A stretch of DNA of 29,572 nucleotides from the IMG/VR virus record IMGVR_UViG_3300015366_000090, positions 1 through 29,572 of that record. The stretch is one strand, 5' to 3'. Of the stretch, positions 24,197 to 29,090 are shown piece by piece. Numbering within the stretch: position 1 is the first letter of the stretch; every line of letters begins with the position of its first letter. The translations under genes were made by a program, and so were the position numbers. Origin of the DNA: a virus. The notes below the pieces were generated by a model that ran no database searches, was not told where the DNA came from, and saw only the letters and a list, made by a program, of their open reading frames with translations.

Positions 24197-24227
24197 ATAA
24201 AAAAAACCCACCTGTTTAGAGTGGGCC
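24197..24227 (-). terminator. Intrinsic terminator after the 24249-24548 gene
   Basis: The minus strand has GGCCCACTCTAAACAGGTGGG followed by TTTTTTTT. Stem CCCAC/GTGGG. Near copy of the terminator at 23524-23550. Confidence 0.82.
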
Positions 24228-24258
24228 AAAAACCTCAACAGGGAGATATTAGGTTTTA
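24223..24258 (-). repeat. 3'-end module, copy 2
   Basis: Near-identical to 23546-23580 (one extra A). Contains the stop codon of the 24249-24548 gene. Confidence 0.85.
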
Positions 24259-24548
24259 GGATAATTGTCAAAGCGTTCGTAACGCGGGTTAATATGCCAT
24301 TTGTCTATTTGTTCTTGGCTAGTGCCACGGTTCTTTAACCAATATTCTACACTTTCTTGCAAGTTCATAGCATCCAATAATTGATCTTTCAATGTCAGGT
24401 GACGGTCTTGTAACATATTCATAAGATCTTTTTTAGTTGGGTGAGTGTGCATTCTGTTGAGTCGCTTTTCTAGCCGGTCAATTCTAGCTTGAAATACATG
24501 CCATTGAACAGATAATTCGTTCTGTGATAAATCTTTAATTAGTGCCAT
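24249..24548 (-). CDS. Hypothetical helical protein
   Basis: A 99-residue protein; ATG at 24546-24548 (MALIKDLSQNELSVQWHVFQ) is chosen because GGGAG lies 10 nt upstream, while the longer frame starts with TTG. Residues ~10-75 look like a long charged coiled coil (ARIDRLEKRLNRMHTH, DLMNMLQDRHLTLKDQLLDA), followed by a short tail. No family recognised. It shares its 3' end with the DUF4177-like gene and is followed by a terminator. It is the second gene of the unit started by the promoter at 24800-24828. Confidence 0.6.
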   Translation of the reverse strand: MALIKDLSQNELSVQWHVFQARIDRLEKRLNRMHTHPTKKDLMNMLQDRHLTLKDQLLDAMNLQESVEYWLKNRGTSQEQIDKWHINPRYERFDNYPKT

Positions 24549-24570
24549 AGTTTTCAATCTCCCTCGGGTT

Positions 24571-24765
24571 TTAATGTGGATTATTTATTTGCTGAAATAT
24601 TTCCCTGATGGTCAGAATCAAAGTCTCTGAATTACTCTTATCCATTATATAGGCTATAAATTTCTCTTGTTCTGATAAAGTCCATTTTTCCAGATTGTTC
24701 CAGATAAACGCTATAACTCTGTCAGTTTCTGCATCTCTCATTTGCTTGTATTCTTCTTGTTTCAT
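24571..24765 (-). CDS. Hypothetical small helical protein
   Basis: A 64-residue protein, MKQEEYKQMRDAETDRVIAF then IWNNLEKWTLSEQEKFIAYI, predominantly helical. AGGGAG precedes ATG by 8 nt, a strong ribosome site, and a strong promoter with perfect -10 box lies 35 bp upstream. First gene of a two-gene unit with 24249-24548. No family recognised; the small size and strong promoter suggest early expression. Confidence 0.65.
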   Translation of the reverse strand: MKQEEYKQMRDAETDRVIAFIWNNLEKWTLSEQEKFIAYIMDKSNSETLILTIREIFQQINNPH

Positions 24766-24795
24766 AGTCTCTTCTCCCTTTGTGTTAAACTATAA

Positions 24796-24808
24796 TAGTA
24801 TTATACTA
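24796..24808. promoter_or_regulatory. Palindrome TAGTATTATACTA over a -10 box
   Basis: Perfect 13-bp palindrome with a central T, covering the -10 of the promoter at 24800-24828. Likely operator or just an AT-rich -10 region; no regulator known. Confidence 0.45.
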
Positions 24809-24828
24809 TATATATATTTATCACGCAA
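24800..24828 (-). promoter_or_regulatory. Strong sigma70-like promoter
   Basis: Minus-strand -35 TTGCGT (24823-24828), 17-bp spacer, perfect -10 TATAAT (24800-24805). Drives the 24765-24249 gene pair. The transcript leader is about 30 nt with a good ribosome site. Confidence 0.72.
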
Positions 24829-24861
24829 GCAAAATAACCGGGTCAAATGGTATTATTTTGC
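24829..24861. promoter_or_regulatory. Inverted repeat GCAAAATAA / TTATTTTGC upstream of promoter
   Basis: Perfect 9-bp arms (24829-24837, 24853-24861) with a 15-bp gap, touching the -35 box of the promoter at 24800-24828 on one side and the terminator on the other. Arm centres are about 24 bp apart, so a dimeric or cooperative regulator could bind. No U-tract on either strand. Confidence 0.5.
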
Positions 24862-24863
24862 CC

Positions 24864-24897
24864 AAAAAAATACCCCAACACCATTGTCAGGGTATTT
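24864..24897 (-). terminator. Strong intrinsic terminator
   Basis: Minus strand AAATACCC (24890-24897) pairs with GGGTATTT (24868-24875), 14-nt loop, and T7 follows the stem. Ends the candidate small RNA and any transcript of the 24943-25266 gene. Confidence 0.88.
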
Positions 24898-24930
24898 CTG
24901 CTACAGGAGGTATAGCATTACTAATCAATT
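24864..24930 (-). ncRNA. Candidate small RNA with anti-Shine-Dalgarno loop
   Basis: A promoter (24937-24965) and a strong terminator (24864-24897) enclose about 67 nt with no plausible gene. The predicted RNA has a first hairpin (TGCTA at 24913-24917, TAGCA at 24899-24903, written on the minus strand as 5' and 3' arms) whose 9-nt loop is TACCTCCTG. The loop thus displays ACCTCCT, the same sequence as the 3' end of 16S rRNA that pairs with ribosome-binding sites. The terminator hairpin follows after two bases. Such an RNA could pair with AGGAGG-type leaders of host or phage mRNAs and block translation. The start site is estimated at 7 nt after the -10 box. Function is inference. Confidence 0.55.
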
Positions 24931-24936
24931 ACTGTT

Positions 24937-24965
24937 AGTATACTATTCTTTTGTGTCTCGGTCAA
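24937..24965 (-). promoter_or_regulatory. Sigma70-like promoter inside the end of the 24943-25266 gene
   Basis: Minus-strand -35 TTGACC (24960-24965), 17-bp spacer, -10 TATACT (24937-24942). The -10 overlaps just past the stop codon of the gene. Only the short RNA unit lies between it and the terminator. Confidence 0.65.
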
Positions 24966-25266
24966 TGACCACATTGGGATTACTGCGTTGATATTCTTCC
25001 AAAAGCATTTGCTTACTGGCATCATCTAAGGTTTTAAATTGTGGTGCTTTCTTTAATCTAGGCCATTCAGGGGTGCCACCCAAACACAAGTGTTCTCTTA
25101 GTGCATCCTGACTTAAATTACGGCTGCATCCTGGGCAACTATATCTAGTCTTAACTTGTCCGGGTGCGCCTTGAACTGGTTGTTGCCCAGGTTTAATAGG
25201 GAACCAGTAGTATTCTCTAAACACACGCCAACCCCTAGTGGCCTTTCTATAAACAGTTATCTTCAC
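24943..25266 (-). CDS. Small putative zinc-binding protein
   Basis: A 107-residue basic protein with a GTG start (25264-25266); no in-frame ATG occurs until near the C-terminus. The N-terminus is rich in Arg/Tyr/Trp (YRKATRGWRVFREYYWFPIK). C44-P-G-C47 and H59-L-C61 (CPGCSRNLSQDALREHLC) form a CCHC-like set suited to bind one zinc. The C-terminal part is charged and helical. No family recognised; a nucleic-acid or host-protein binding role is plausible. The ribosome site is poor. Its last codons contain the promoter of the candidate small RNA. Confidence 0.58.
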   Translation of the reverse strand: MKITVYRKATRGWRVFREYYWFPIKPGQQPVQGAPGQVKTRYSCPGCSRNLSQDALREHLCLGGTPEWPRLKKAPQFKTLDDASKQMLLEEYQRSNPNVVIDRDTKE

Positions 25267-25290
25267 ATAACTATTTAGGTTATTTTGGCT

Positions 25291-25623
25291 TTAGACTAAT
25301 TGTTCTTGACGCACTTGTAGTATGTCCACAACTTCGGCTTCAGTTAAGGGTTCTACTAGACTAGGATAACTGTCTGCTGATATTATGGTCAAACGATCCT
25401 GTGTTGTTTGTGCTGTTCGGCGTAATCCCGTATAAATCCCTAATGGGTTTTCTTTTGTGACTATTTGATCCCAATGACTGCGGGTATAGTTTCTATAAGT
25501 ACTGTCAACTATGGTCATCAATACTTCAAGTGATTCTATGTCTACCCAAGTAATTTCATATATATCTGCATAATTCTTAATACCCATTTTTCTTGTGATA
25601 TCTGATAGTATGTATGTCTTCAT
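25291..25623 (-). CDS. Hypothetical protein
   Basis: A 110-residue acidic protein, MKTYILSDITRKMGIKNYAD, with beta-rich first half (IYEITWVDIESLEVLMTIVD) and a helical C-terminus (LTEAEVVDILQVRQEQLV). AGGAG lies 6 nt before ATG. No recognised domain. It is separated from the phosphoribosyltransferase gene by 65 AT-rich bases containing an AATAAATA element. Confidence 0.6.
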   Translation of the reverse strand: MKTYILSDITRKMGIKNYADIYEITWVDIESLEVLMTIVDSTYRNYTRSHWDQIVTKENPLGIYTGLRRTAQTTQDRLTIISADSYPSLVEPLTEAEVVDILQVRQEQLV

Positions 25624-25644
25624 GTATAACTCCTGTCATACATT

Positions 25645-25652
25645 TATTTATT
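25645..25652 (-). promoter_or_regulatory. AATAAATA element
   Basis: Minus strand AATAAATA, ending 21 nt before the 25623 start codon, with an AGGAG ribosome site between. Same spacing as the other TATAAATA-like elements; function inferred. Confidence 0.3.
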
Positions 25653-25688
25653 ATCAAATTAATATTTTGGGTATTGTGTAATTATCGC

Positions 25689-26339
25689 CTAGTAATATGC
25701 CCCAAAGTCTGGGTCACGCTTGAACTTGCGAACATAAGCTGTCCATGACATGGCAAAGTCTTCGCAGGTAAACAAGCTGATTAGTTCTCTTGAATGCAGG
25801 TAATTTTCTGTGTGTGTGCCTTGTGTTTTATTCATTAAGGTTGCATACTCATGAGCTACTGGCAAGTTGAATGATTCTAGGGTTTTTACTGCTGAACGTA
25901 GTGTGCTTTGGCTACCAGCTACATCATCTACCAACAAGATTGGTCGGCCGGTAATGACGCCTTCGGTAAAGTTTAACAATCCATAAGCCTTGCGTGACTT
26001 TTTAAGTGACATCATTGGTGTTCCTAACAAGCTGGCCATTGCCAATCCTAATGGGACTCCGGCATCTTCACAAGCACCAATCTGCACATCCTGGTTGGGC
26101 AATCTAGCTACCAATAGCTCTGCGGCTGTGAATACAAATTTGGGATCAAACATACATCTACGCAAATAGATTTGCCAAGTGTAAGTTCGATTAGGGGCTT
26201 TGCCAGGAATACCTGGTGCGCCGGGTGCCACGCGATACACAGCCTTGTGTTCTATTTCATCTCTAAGATACTGCATCTTGGCATCAATCACTGCTTGATT
26301 CATTTCCAGTTGTAATGCTTCTAGTCGTTCTGTGTTCAT
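25689..26339 (-). CDS. Phosphoribosyltransferase, orotate PRTase-like
   Basis: A 216-residue type I phosphoribosyltransferase, the size of PyrE. The PRPP-binding motif ILLVDDVAGSQST (residues 134-146) has the two consecutive Asp and the Ser/Thr loop of this fold. EDAGVPLGLAMASLLGTP (91-108) and SLKKSRKAYG (111-120) correspond to the central strand-helix and the basic flexible loop of orotate PRTases, and WQIYLRRCMFDP (55-66) to the N-terminal hood. It probably transfers a base to PRPP (orotate to OMP), supplying pyrimidine nucleotides during phage replication; another base is possible. The leader carries CATAAATA and the ribosome cassette AAAGGAATTGAAATG. Confidence 0.82.
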   Translation of the reverse strand: MNTERLEALQLEMNQAVIDAKMQYLRDEIEHKAVYRVAPGAPGIPGKAPNRTYTWQIYLRRCMFDPKFVFTAAELLVARLPNQDVQIGACEDAGVPLGLAMASLLGTPMMSLKKSRKAYGLLNFTEGVITGRPILLVDDVAGSQSTLRSAVKTLESFNLPVAHEYATLMNKTQGTHTENYLHSRELISLFTCEDFAMSWTAYVRKFKRDPDFGAYY

Positions 26340-26361
26340 TTCAATTCCTTTGTATTATATT

Positions 26362-26369
26362 TATTTATG
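26362..26369 (-). promoter_or_regulatory. CATAAATA element before the PRTase gene
   Basis: Minus strand CATAAATA in the 37-nt gap, 22 nt before the ATG at 26339. One base from the T4 late consensus; function inferred. Confidence 0.35.
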
Positions 26370-26376
26370 CTTGCAA

Positions 26377-26607
26377 TTAATCATTGATTAGAACTAGATA
26401 GTCTGTTTGGCTTAACCAAGAAATATGACATTGGCAAACTTGACAATATATTTCGCCTGCATGTAATCCCTTTCCAGGTCTTATGTCTACGGCATGATTG
26501 CCGTGATCTTTGGGACCTTTAACAGGTTCGGCATCTTTTATACGCTGTGCTTGGCCCCATGCACGTTTTTTAGCTTGCCATTGGCGTTGTGTTAACTTAG
26601 CGGACAT
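26377..26607 (-). CDS. Small zinc-ribbon-like protein
   Basis: A 76-residue protein; ATG at 26605-26607 (MSAKLTQRQW) is chosen because CAGGA lies 8 nt upstream. It overlaps the end of the polymerase-like gene by 11 bases. The basic N-terminal helix is followed by HAVDIRP and EIYCQVCQCHISWLSQTDY, with C55, C58, C60 and H61 close together. H-A-x-x-I-x-x ... Y-C-x-x-C-x-x-H-I-x-W-L-S is a pattern I know from small phage proteins of unknown role. The C-x2-C plus upstream His may bind zinc. Overlap with the polymerase gene suggests a linked role in replication or transcription. Confidence 0.62.
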   Translation of the reverse strand: MSAKLTQRQWQAKKRAWGQAQRIKDAEPVKGPKDHGNHAVDIRPGKGLHAGEIYCQVCQCHISWLSQTDYLVLIND

Positions 26608-28144
26608 TGTAAAATCCTGGTAGTTCATAATGATATTCTGTATAATCAGGTTGATTTTCTTTTTCTATTCTAGCACGTAATTCAGCAATAGAATCATATC
26701 TATTGCAATCCTGGACCTGGGCCATAATATCAGACTGATAACTACATGCGTCCAATTCCTCTTGATAGACTCGATTTTTGTGTTCCTGTTCCTCTAAATT
26801 GTCTTGTTCAAAGCGTTGATTAAATTGTTGATCTGTGCCAATGGGCCAAATGTCTTCGTGTTCTATGCGTATATATTCATATTCTTCTCTTAGAATAATT
26901 TGGCAATCAATGACTGCACTGGTAGGCAATTTTTGTCGATAATAAACACAATCATGCACAGTCATTAAGGGGGTGAGTCCTGTCATTGACTCAATTAATT
27001 GAATAAACTTTTTAGTCAAGTAGGCTTCTGTATTTTGATAGATCCAAGCGAGTTTTTGATTAACTGTCTTACGACGTCCATTGGCATTTTGATATTGATA
27101 TCGTAGGCCTAAATTCCATTCAAAGTCTTGATCTGGCAAGTATGCATCGATAGTGGCATTAATTGTTTTAAGATCTTCTGTGATAAACTTGAACTCAGTT
27201 TGGTTAATCAATCGTTCATATGCATCGGCCGTGTAAACCTGACGTCGTATGGCATTAAATGGATTGTTAATAGGGCGAGCACCAAAGCCTAAACTGGTAA
27301 ACACACTTTTGACTGCATCTTCACTGATACCTACTTCTTTTGCAATGCGTGTGCGTATATTCTTTCTATAACGAATGTAGTCTTCTACTTGTGCTATCTT
27401 GATAGTGGGATCTATGGTCTTGGCAATACTGGCCATGACAGCAAATGAATGTGCTTGGAAATCATATTTGTGGCAAACGCCCAGGGCCGCATGACGAACT
27501 TCCCGGTTCATTCTTTGTAAACTGTTATAATGTCCATATTCACGACCTGTATCTGCCGATTCCCAATATTCAAATAAACAAGTTTTACCATCATGTATTT
27601 GATGTTCTAGATATAATTCCCGTGCTCGTAATAGATTATTAGCCAAGGCATCATAATATTTGCCAGGACCTGTTATTCGTGTTTGTTGTTGTGTGTGTTC
27701 AATAAAACTGGCTAAACTTGCTGTATCTATCTCAATGATCTTGTTGGTTCTTTGAGCTATTTCTTTTCGCTCTCGATCGGTTAATGCCTGCGTTGGCATT
27801 TCTAATAATTCAAACATAATCTGTTCCTTATATATGGGATTTAATTTAACTCTAGATAGTTTACCTATGTTACCCCTAAAGGTAATATCAATCAATCTTG
27901 TTTTTGGGCTTTTTTGTAAAAAGGAAAATAGTCGTTCTCGCGTATTCGTAATGCCACAATCATTATAAACGAATTTACTATTAAAAGATAGTTCTTCGTT
28001 TTCGTTGCCAGGACGAAGTATTGCTTGTTTGATTTCGGGTAAGACAACACTAACATATTTGTTAGCATACCTATCAGCAAGATAGGGTTTGATATCAGGA
28101 TAGATTTTTTTAATCTCATCACTGATTATATTTGATAAATTCAT
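26597..28144 (-). CDS. Putative miniature family-A-type polymerase (DNA or RNA)
   Basis: A 515-residue protein with the family-A palm/fingers motifs in order: TGR (199-201), LQ (209-210), R-x-x-R-x-x-A around R214-R217, motif A YDFQAHSFAVMA with D228, a motif B/O-helix VKSVFTSLGFG with K279 and F287 at K+8, QNTEAYLTK (370-378, compare QGTAADIIK of Pol I), and motif C TVHDCV with H397-D398. The first ~190 residues resemble no exonuclease I know. The steric-gate Glu of DNA polymerases (motif A D+5) is Ser233, more like RNA polymerases; the O-helix Arg at K-4 is Glu275. So it may be a replicative polymerase, primase or single-subunit RNA polymerase. An internal ATG at 27817 has its own AAGGA. 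Three direct repeats lie upstream. Confidence 0.6.
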   Translation of the reverse strand: MNLSNIISDEIKKIYPDIKPYLADRYANKYVSVVLPEIKQAILRPGNENEELSFNSKFVYNDCGITNTRERLFSFLQKSPKTRLIDITFRGNIGKLSRVKLNPIYKEQIMFELLEMPTQALTDRERKEIAQRTNKIIEIDTASLASFIEHTQQQTRITGPGKYYDALANNLLRARELYLEHQIHDGKTCLFEYWESADTGREYGHYNSLQRMNREVRHAALGVCHKYDFQAHSFAVMASIAKTIDPTIKIAQVEDYIRYRKNIRTRIAKEVGISEDAVKSVFTSLGFGARPINNPFNAIRRQVYTADAYERLINQTEFKFITEDLKTINATIDAYLPDQDFEWNLGLRYQYQNANGRRKTVNQKLAWIYQNTEAYLTKKFIQLIESMTGLTPLMTVHDCVYYRQKLPTSAVIDCQIILREEYEYIRIEHEDIWPIGTDQQFNQRFEQDNLEEQEHKNRVYQEELDACSYQSDIMAQVQDCNRYDSIAELRARIEKENQPDYTEYHYELPGFYNVR

Positions 28145-28355
28145 TTCAATTCCTTTTGGTTACGAGTATTAACATACTTACAGATCTCAATCCCTACATC
28201 ATCCATTACATATCTATACATACATCATCTATCTTGTATATCACACGGTAGTGACTTTTTGTGGTTTTGCTACACGGTAGTGACTTTATTTTACTACACG
28301 GTAGTGACTTTTTGCAACCTACATTAATACTTATTTTATCCATAAAAAAAGCCCC
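28145..28355. other. AT-rich intergenic region, possible origin
   Basis: The 211 bases between the polymerase-like gene and the 61-residue gene hold no open frame of note. They contain the three iteron-like repeats, a pair of short TACATCATC repeats (28196-28232), and the terminator at the right. Repeats next to a polymerase gene and AT-rich DNA fit a replication origin, but this is inference. Confidence 0.4.
28243..28313. repeat. Three iteron-like direct repeats upstream of the polymerase gene
   Basis: Three copies of ACACGGTAGTGACTTT at 28243-28258, 28272-28287 and 28296-28311, perfect over 16 bases, with starts 29 and 24 bp apart. All have the same orientation and lie 99-170 bp upstream of the polymerase-like start, in an AT-rich gap without a gene. 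Iterons for a replication protein, a regulator's binding array, or tandem phage promoters (minus strand AAAGTCACTACCGTGT has the TCACTA core of T7-type promoters) are all possible. No other copies were seen in the window. Confidence 0.8.
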
Positions 28356-28372
28356 TCAAATGGGGCTTTTTT
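28344..28372 (-). terminator. Bidirectional intrinsic terminator
   Basis: AAAAAAAGCCCC (28344-28355) and GGGGCTTTTTT (28362-28372) form a long stem with a 6-nt loop and T-runs on both strands. It ends the 28356-28541 transcript, whose stop codon lies inside it, and isolates the repeat region. Confidence 0.9.
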
Positions 28373-28541
28373 GATCAATTTGTCCATAATCGGTATGTTG
28401 ACGTAGATACTGTTCTTCACGTTCACTGATAATGCCCTGTTCAAATAACTTCATTTGTATGGCACGGATAGTATTACGCACATGGGCAGGATTTTTGATG
28501 CCTTTGATAGTGGTTTTGAATGGATCTTGATAGGTTTTCAT
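28356..28541 (-). CDS. Small hypothetical protein, single-gene unit
   Basis: A 61-residue, mostly helical, basic protein, MKTYQDPFKTTIKGIKNPAH, then VRNTIRAIQMKLFEQGIISE. It has its own promoter (28589-28617) and terminator, so it is a single-gene unit facing the polymerase-like gene. There is no good ribosome site directly ahead of ATG; AAAGGTGG lies about 30 nt away, near a possible 31-codon overlapping frame starting with TTG. No family recognised; a small regulator is plausible by context. Confidence 0.58.
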   Translation of the reverse strand: MKTYQDPFKTTIKGIKNPAHVRNTIRAIQMKLFEQGIISEREEQYLRQHTDYGQIDQKSPI

Positions 28542-28588
28542 ATAAAATACTTATGTTTTGGCGCCGCAAATGCCACCTTTATAAGTAT

Positions 28589-28617
28589 ATTGTAACTGGA
28601 GTTAACAGCACCGTCAA
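28589..28617 (-). promoter_or_regulatory. Strong sigma70-like promoter
   Basis: Minus-strand -35 TTGACG (28612-28617), 17-bp spacer with GTTAAC, -10 TACAAT (28589-28594). Drives the 28356-28541 gene. Leader about 40 nt with AAAGGTGG. Confidence 0.75.
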
Positions 28618-28654
28618 GGATGTCGATCACCAAAGGTTTTTGCTGTTTCCCTGA

Positions 28655-28942
28655 TCAGGACCCAATTGACCCAGTTACACTACTACCAAAACGTTGTGCT
28701 TCTGCTTGTTCCACTTGCTCACGATATTCTATAGCTTGGTTAGCCAATTGAATATATTCGGGAGTTAACTGACCCGCCACAATAAAACCACGTAGGATCA
28801 TGGCTACCATACTGTGTATTTCTTGTTCTGATTCTCCAGCTTGTTCTAGCTGTAACACAGCATCTTCCAACATGTGTAGGACGCTGTGATGTTTTTGTTC
28901 TTCAATTAATTGCTTACGCATCTGTGATAATTTAGTGCTCAT
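28655..28942 (-). CDS. Hypothetical helical protein
   Basis: A 95-residue, almost wholly helical protein, MSTKLSQMRKQLIEEQKHHS, with the acidic middle (LQLEQAGESEQEIHSMVAM), a hydrophobic stretch (AMILRGFIVAGQLTPEY) and a Glu/Gln-rich end. No known domain is recognised. GGAG stands 6 nt before ATG and directly behind a terminator U-tract, so the gene appears to be read only when the terminator fails or by a nearby promoter. A control function by attenuation is possible. Confidence 0.6.
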   Translation of the reverse strand: MSTKLSQMRKQLIEEQKHHSVLHMLEDAVLQLEQAGESEQEIHSMVAMILRGFIVAGQLTPEYIQLANQAIEYREQVEQAEAQRFGSSVTGSIGS

Positions 28943-28952
28943 TTAATTCTCC

Positions 28953-28990
28953 AAAAAAGAAGCCCCGGGAATCATGACAAACCCAGGGCT
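28953..28990 (-). terminator. Intrinsic terminator fused to a ribosome site
   Basis: Minus strand AGCCCTGGG (28982-28990) pairs with CCCGGGGCT (28961-28969), 12-nt loop, one G-G or wobble position, followed by TCTTTTTT. GGAG of the next gene follows at once. Confidence 0.8.
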
Positions 28991-29017
28991 AAAGTTACTA
29001 CAGGAAATAGGAAATAC

Positions 29018-29086
29018 GAAGGGCGGACACACAGAGGATTAAGGATTATAACCAATGGCAGTAGGTTACTAGACAACCCGCCCTTC
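29018..29086 (-). other. 69-nt structured segment with 9-bp closing stem
   Basis: GAAGGGCGG (29018-29026) and CCGCCCTTC (29078-29086) are perfect GC-rich arms 51 bases apart. Inside, TAACC and GGTTA form a second stem on the minus strand. It lies between the HNH stop and the terminator at 28953. tRNA-like size, but no T-arm or anticodon stem fits. Possible 3' UTR structure or cis-acting RNA. Confidence 0.5.
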
Positions 29087-29090
29087 ATAA

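Noticed and set aside
28243-28313. CRISPR array
   Set aside because: Repeats are just 16 bp with spacers of 8-13 bp, and no Cas genes are near.
29018-29086. tRNA gene
   Set aside because: Size and closing stem are suggestive, but no T-arm consensus, anticodon stem or D-arm fits on either strand.
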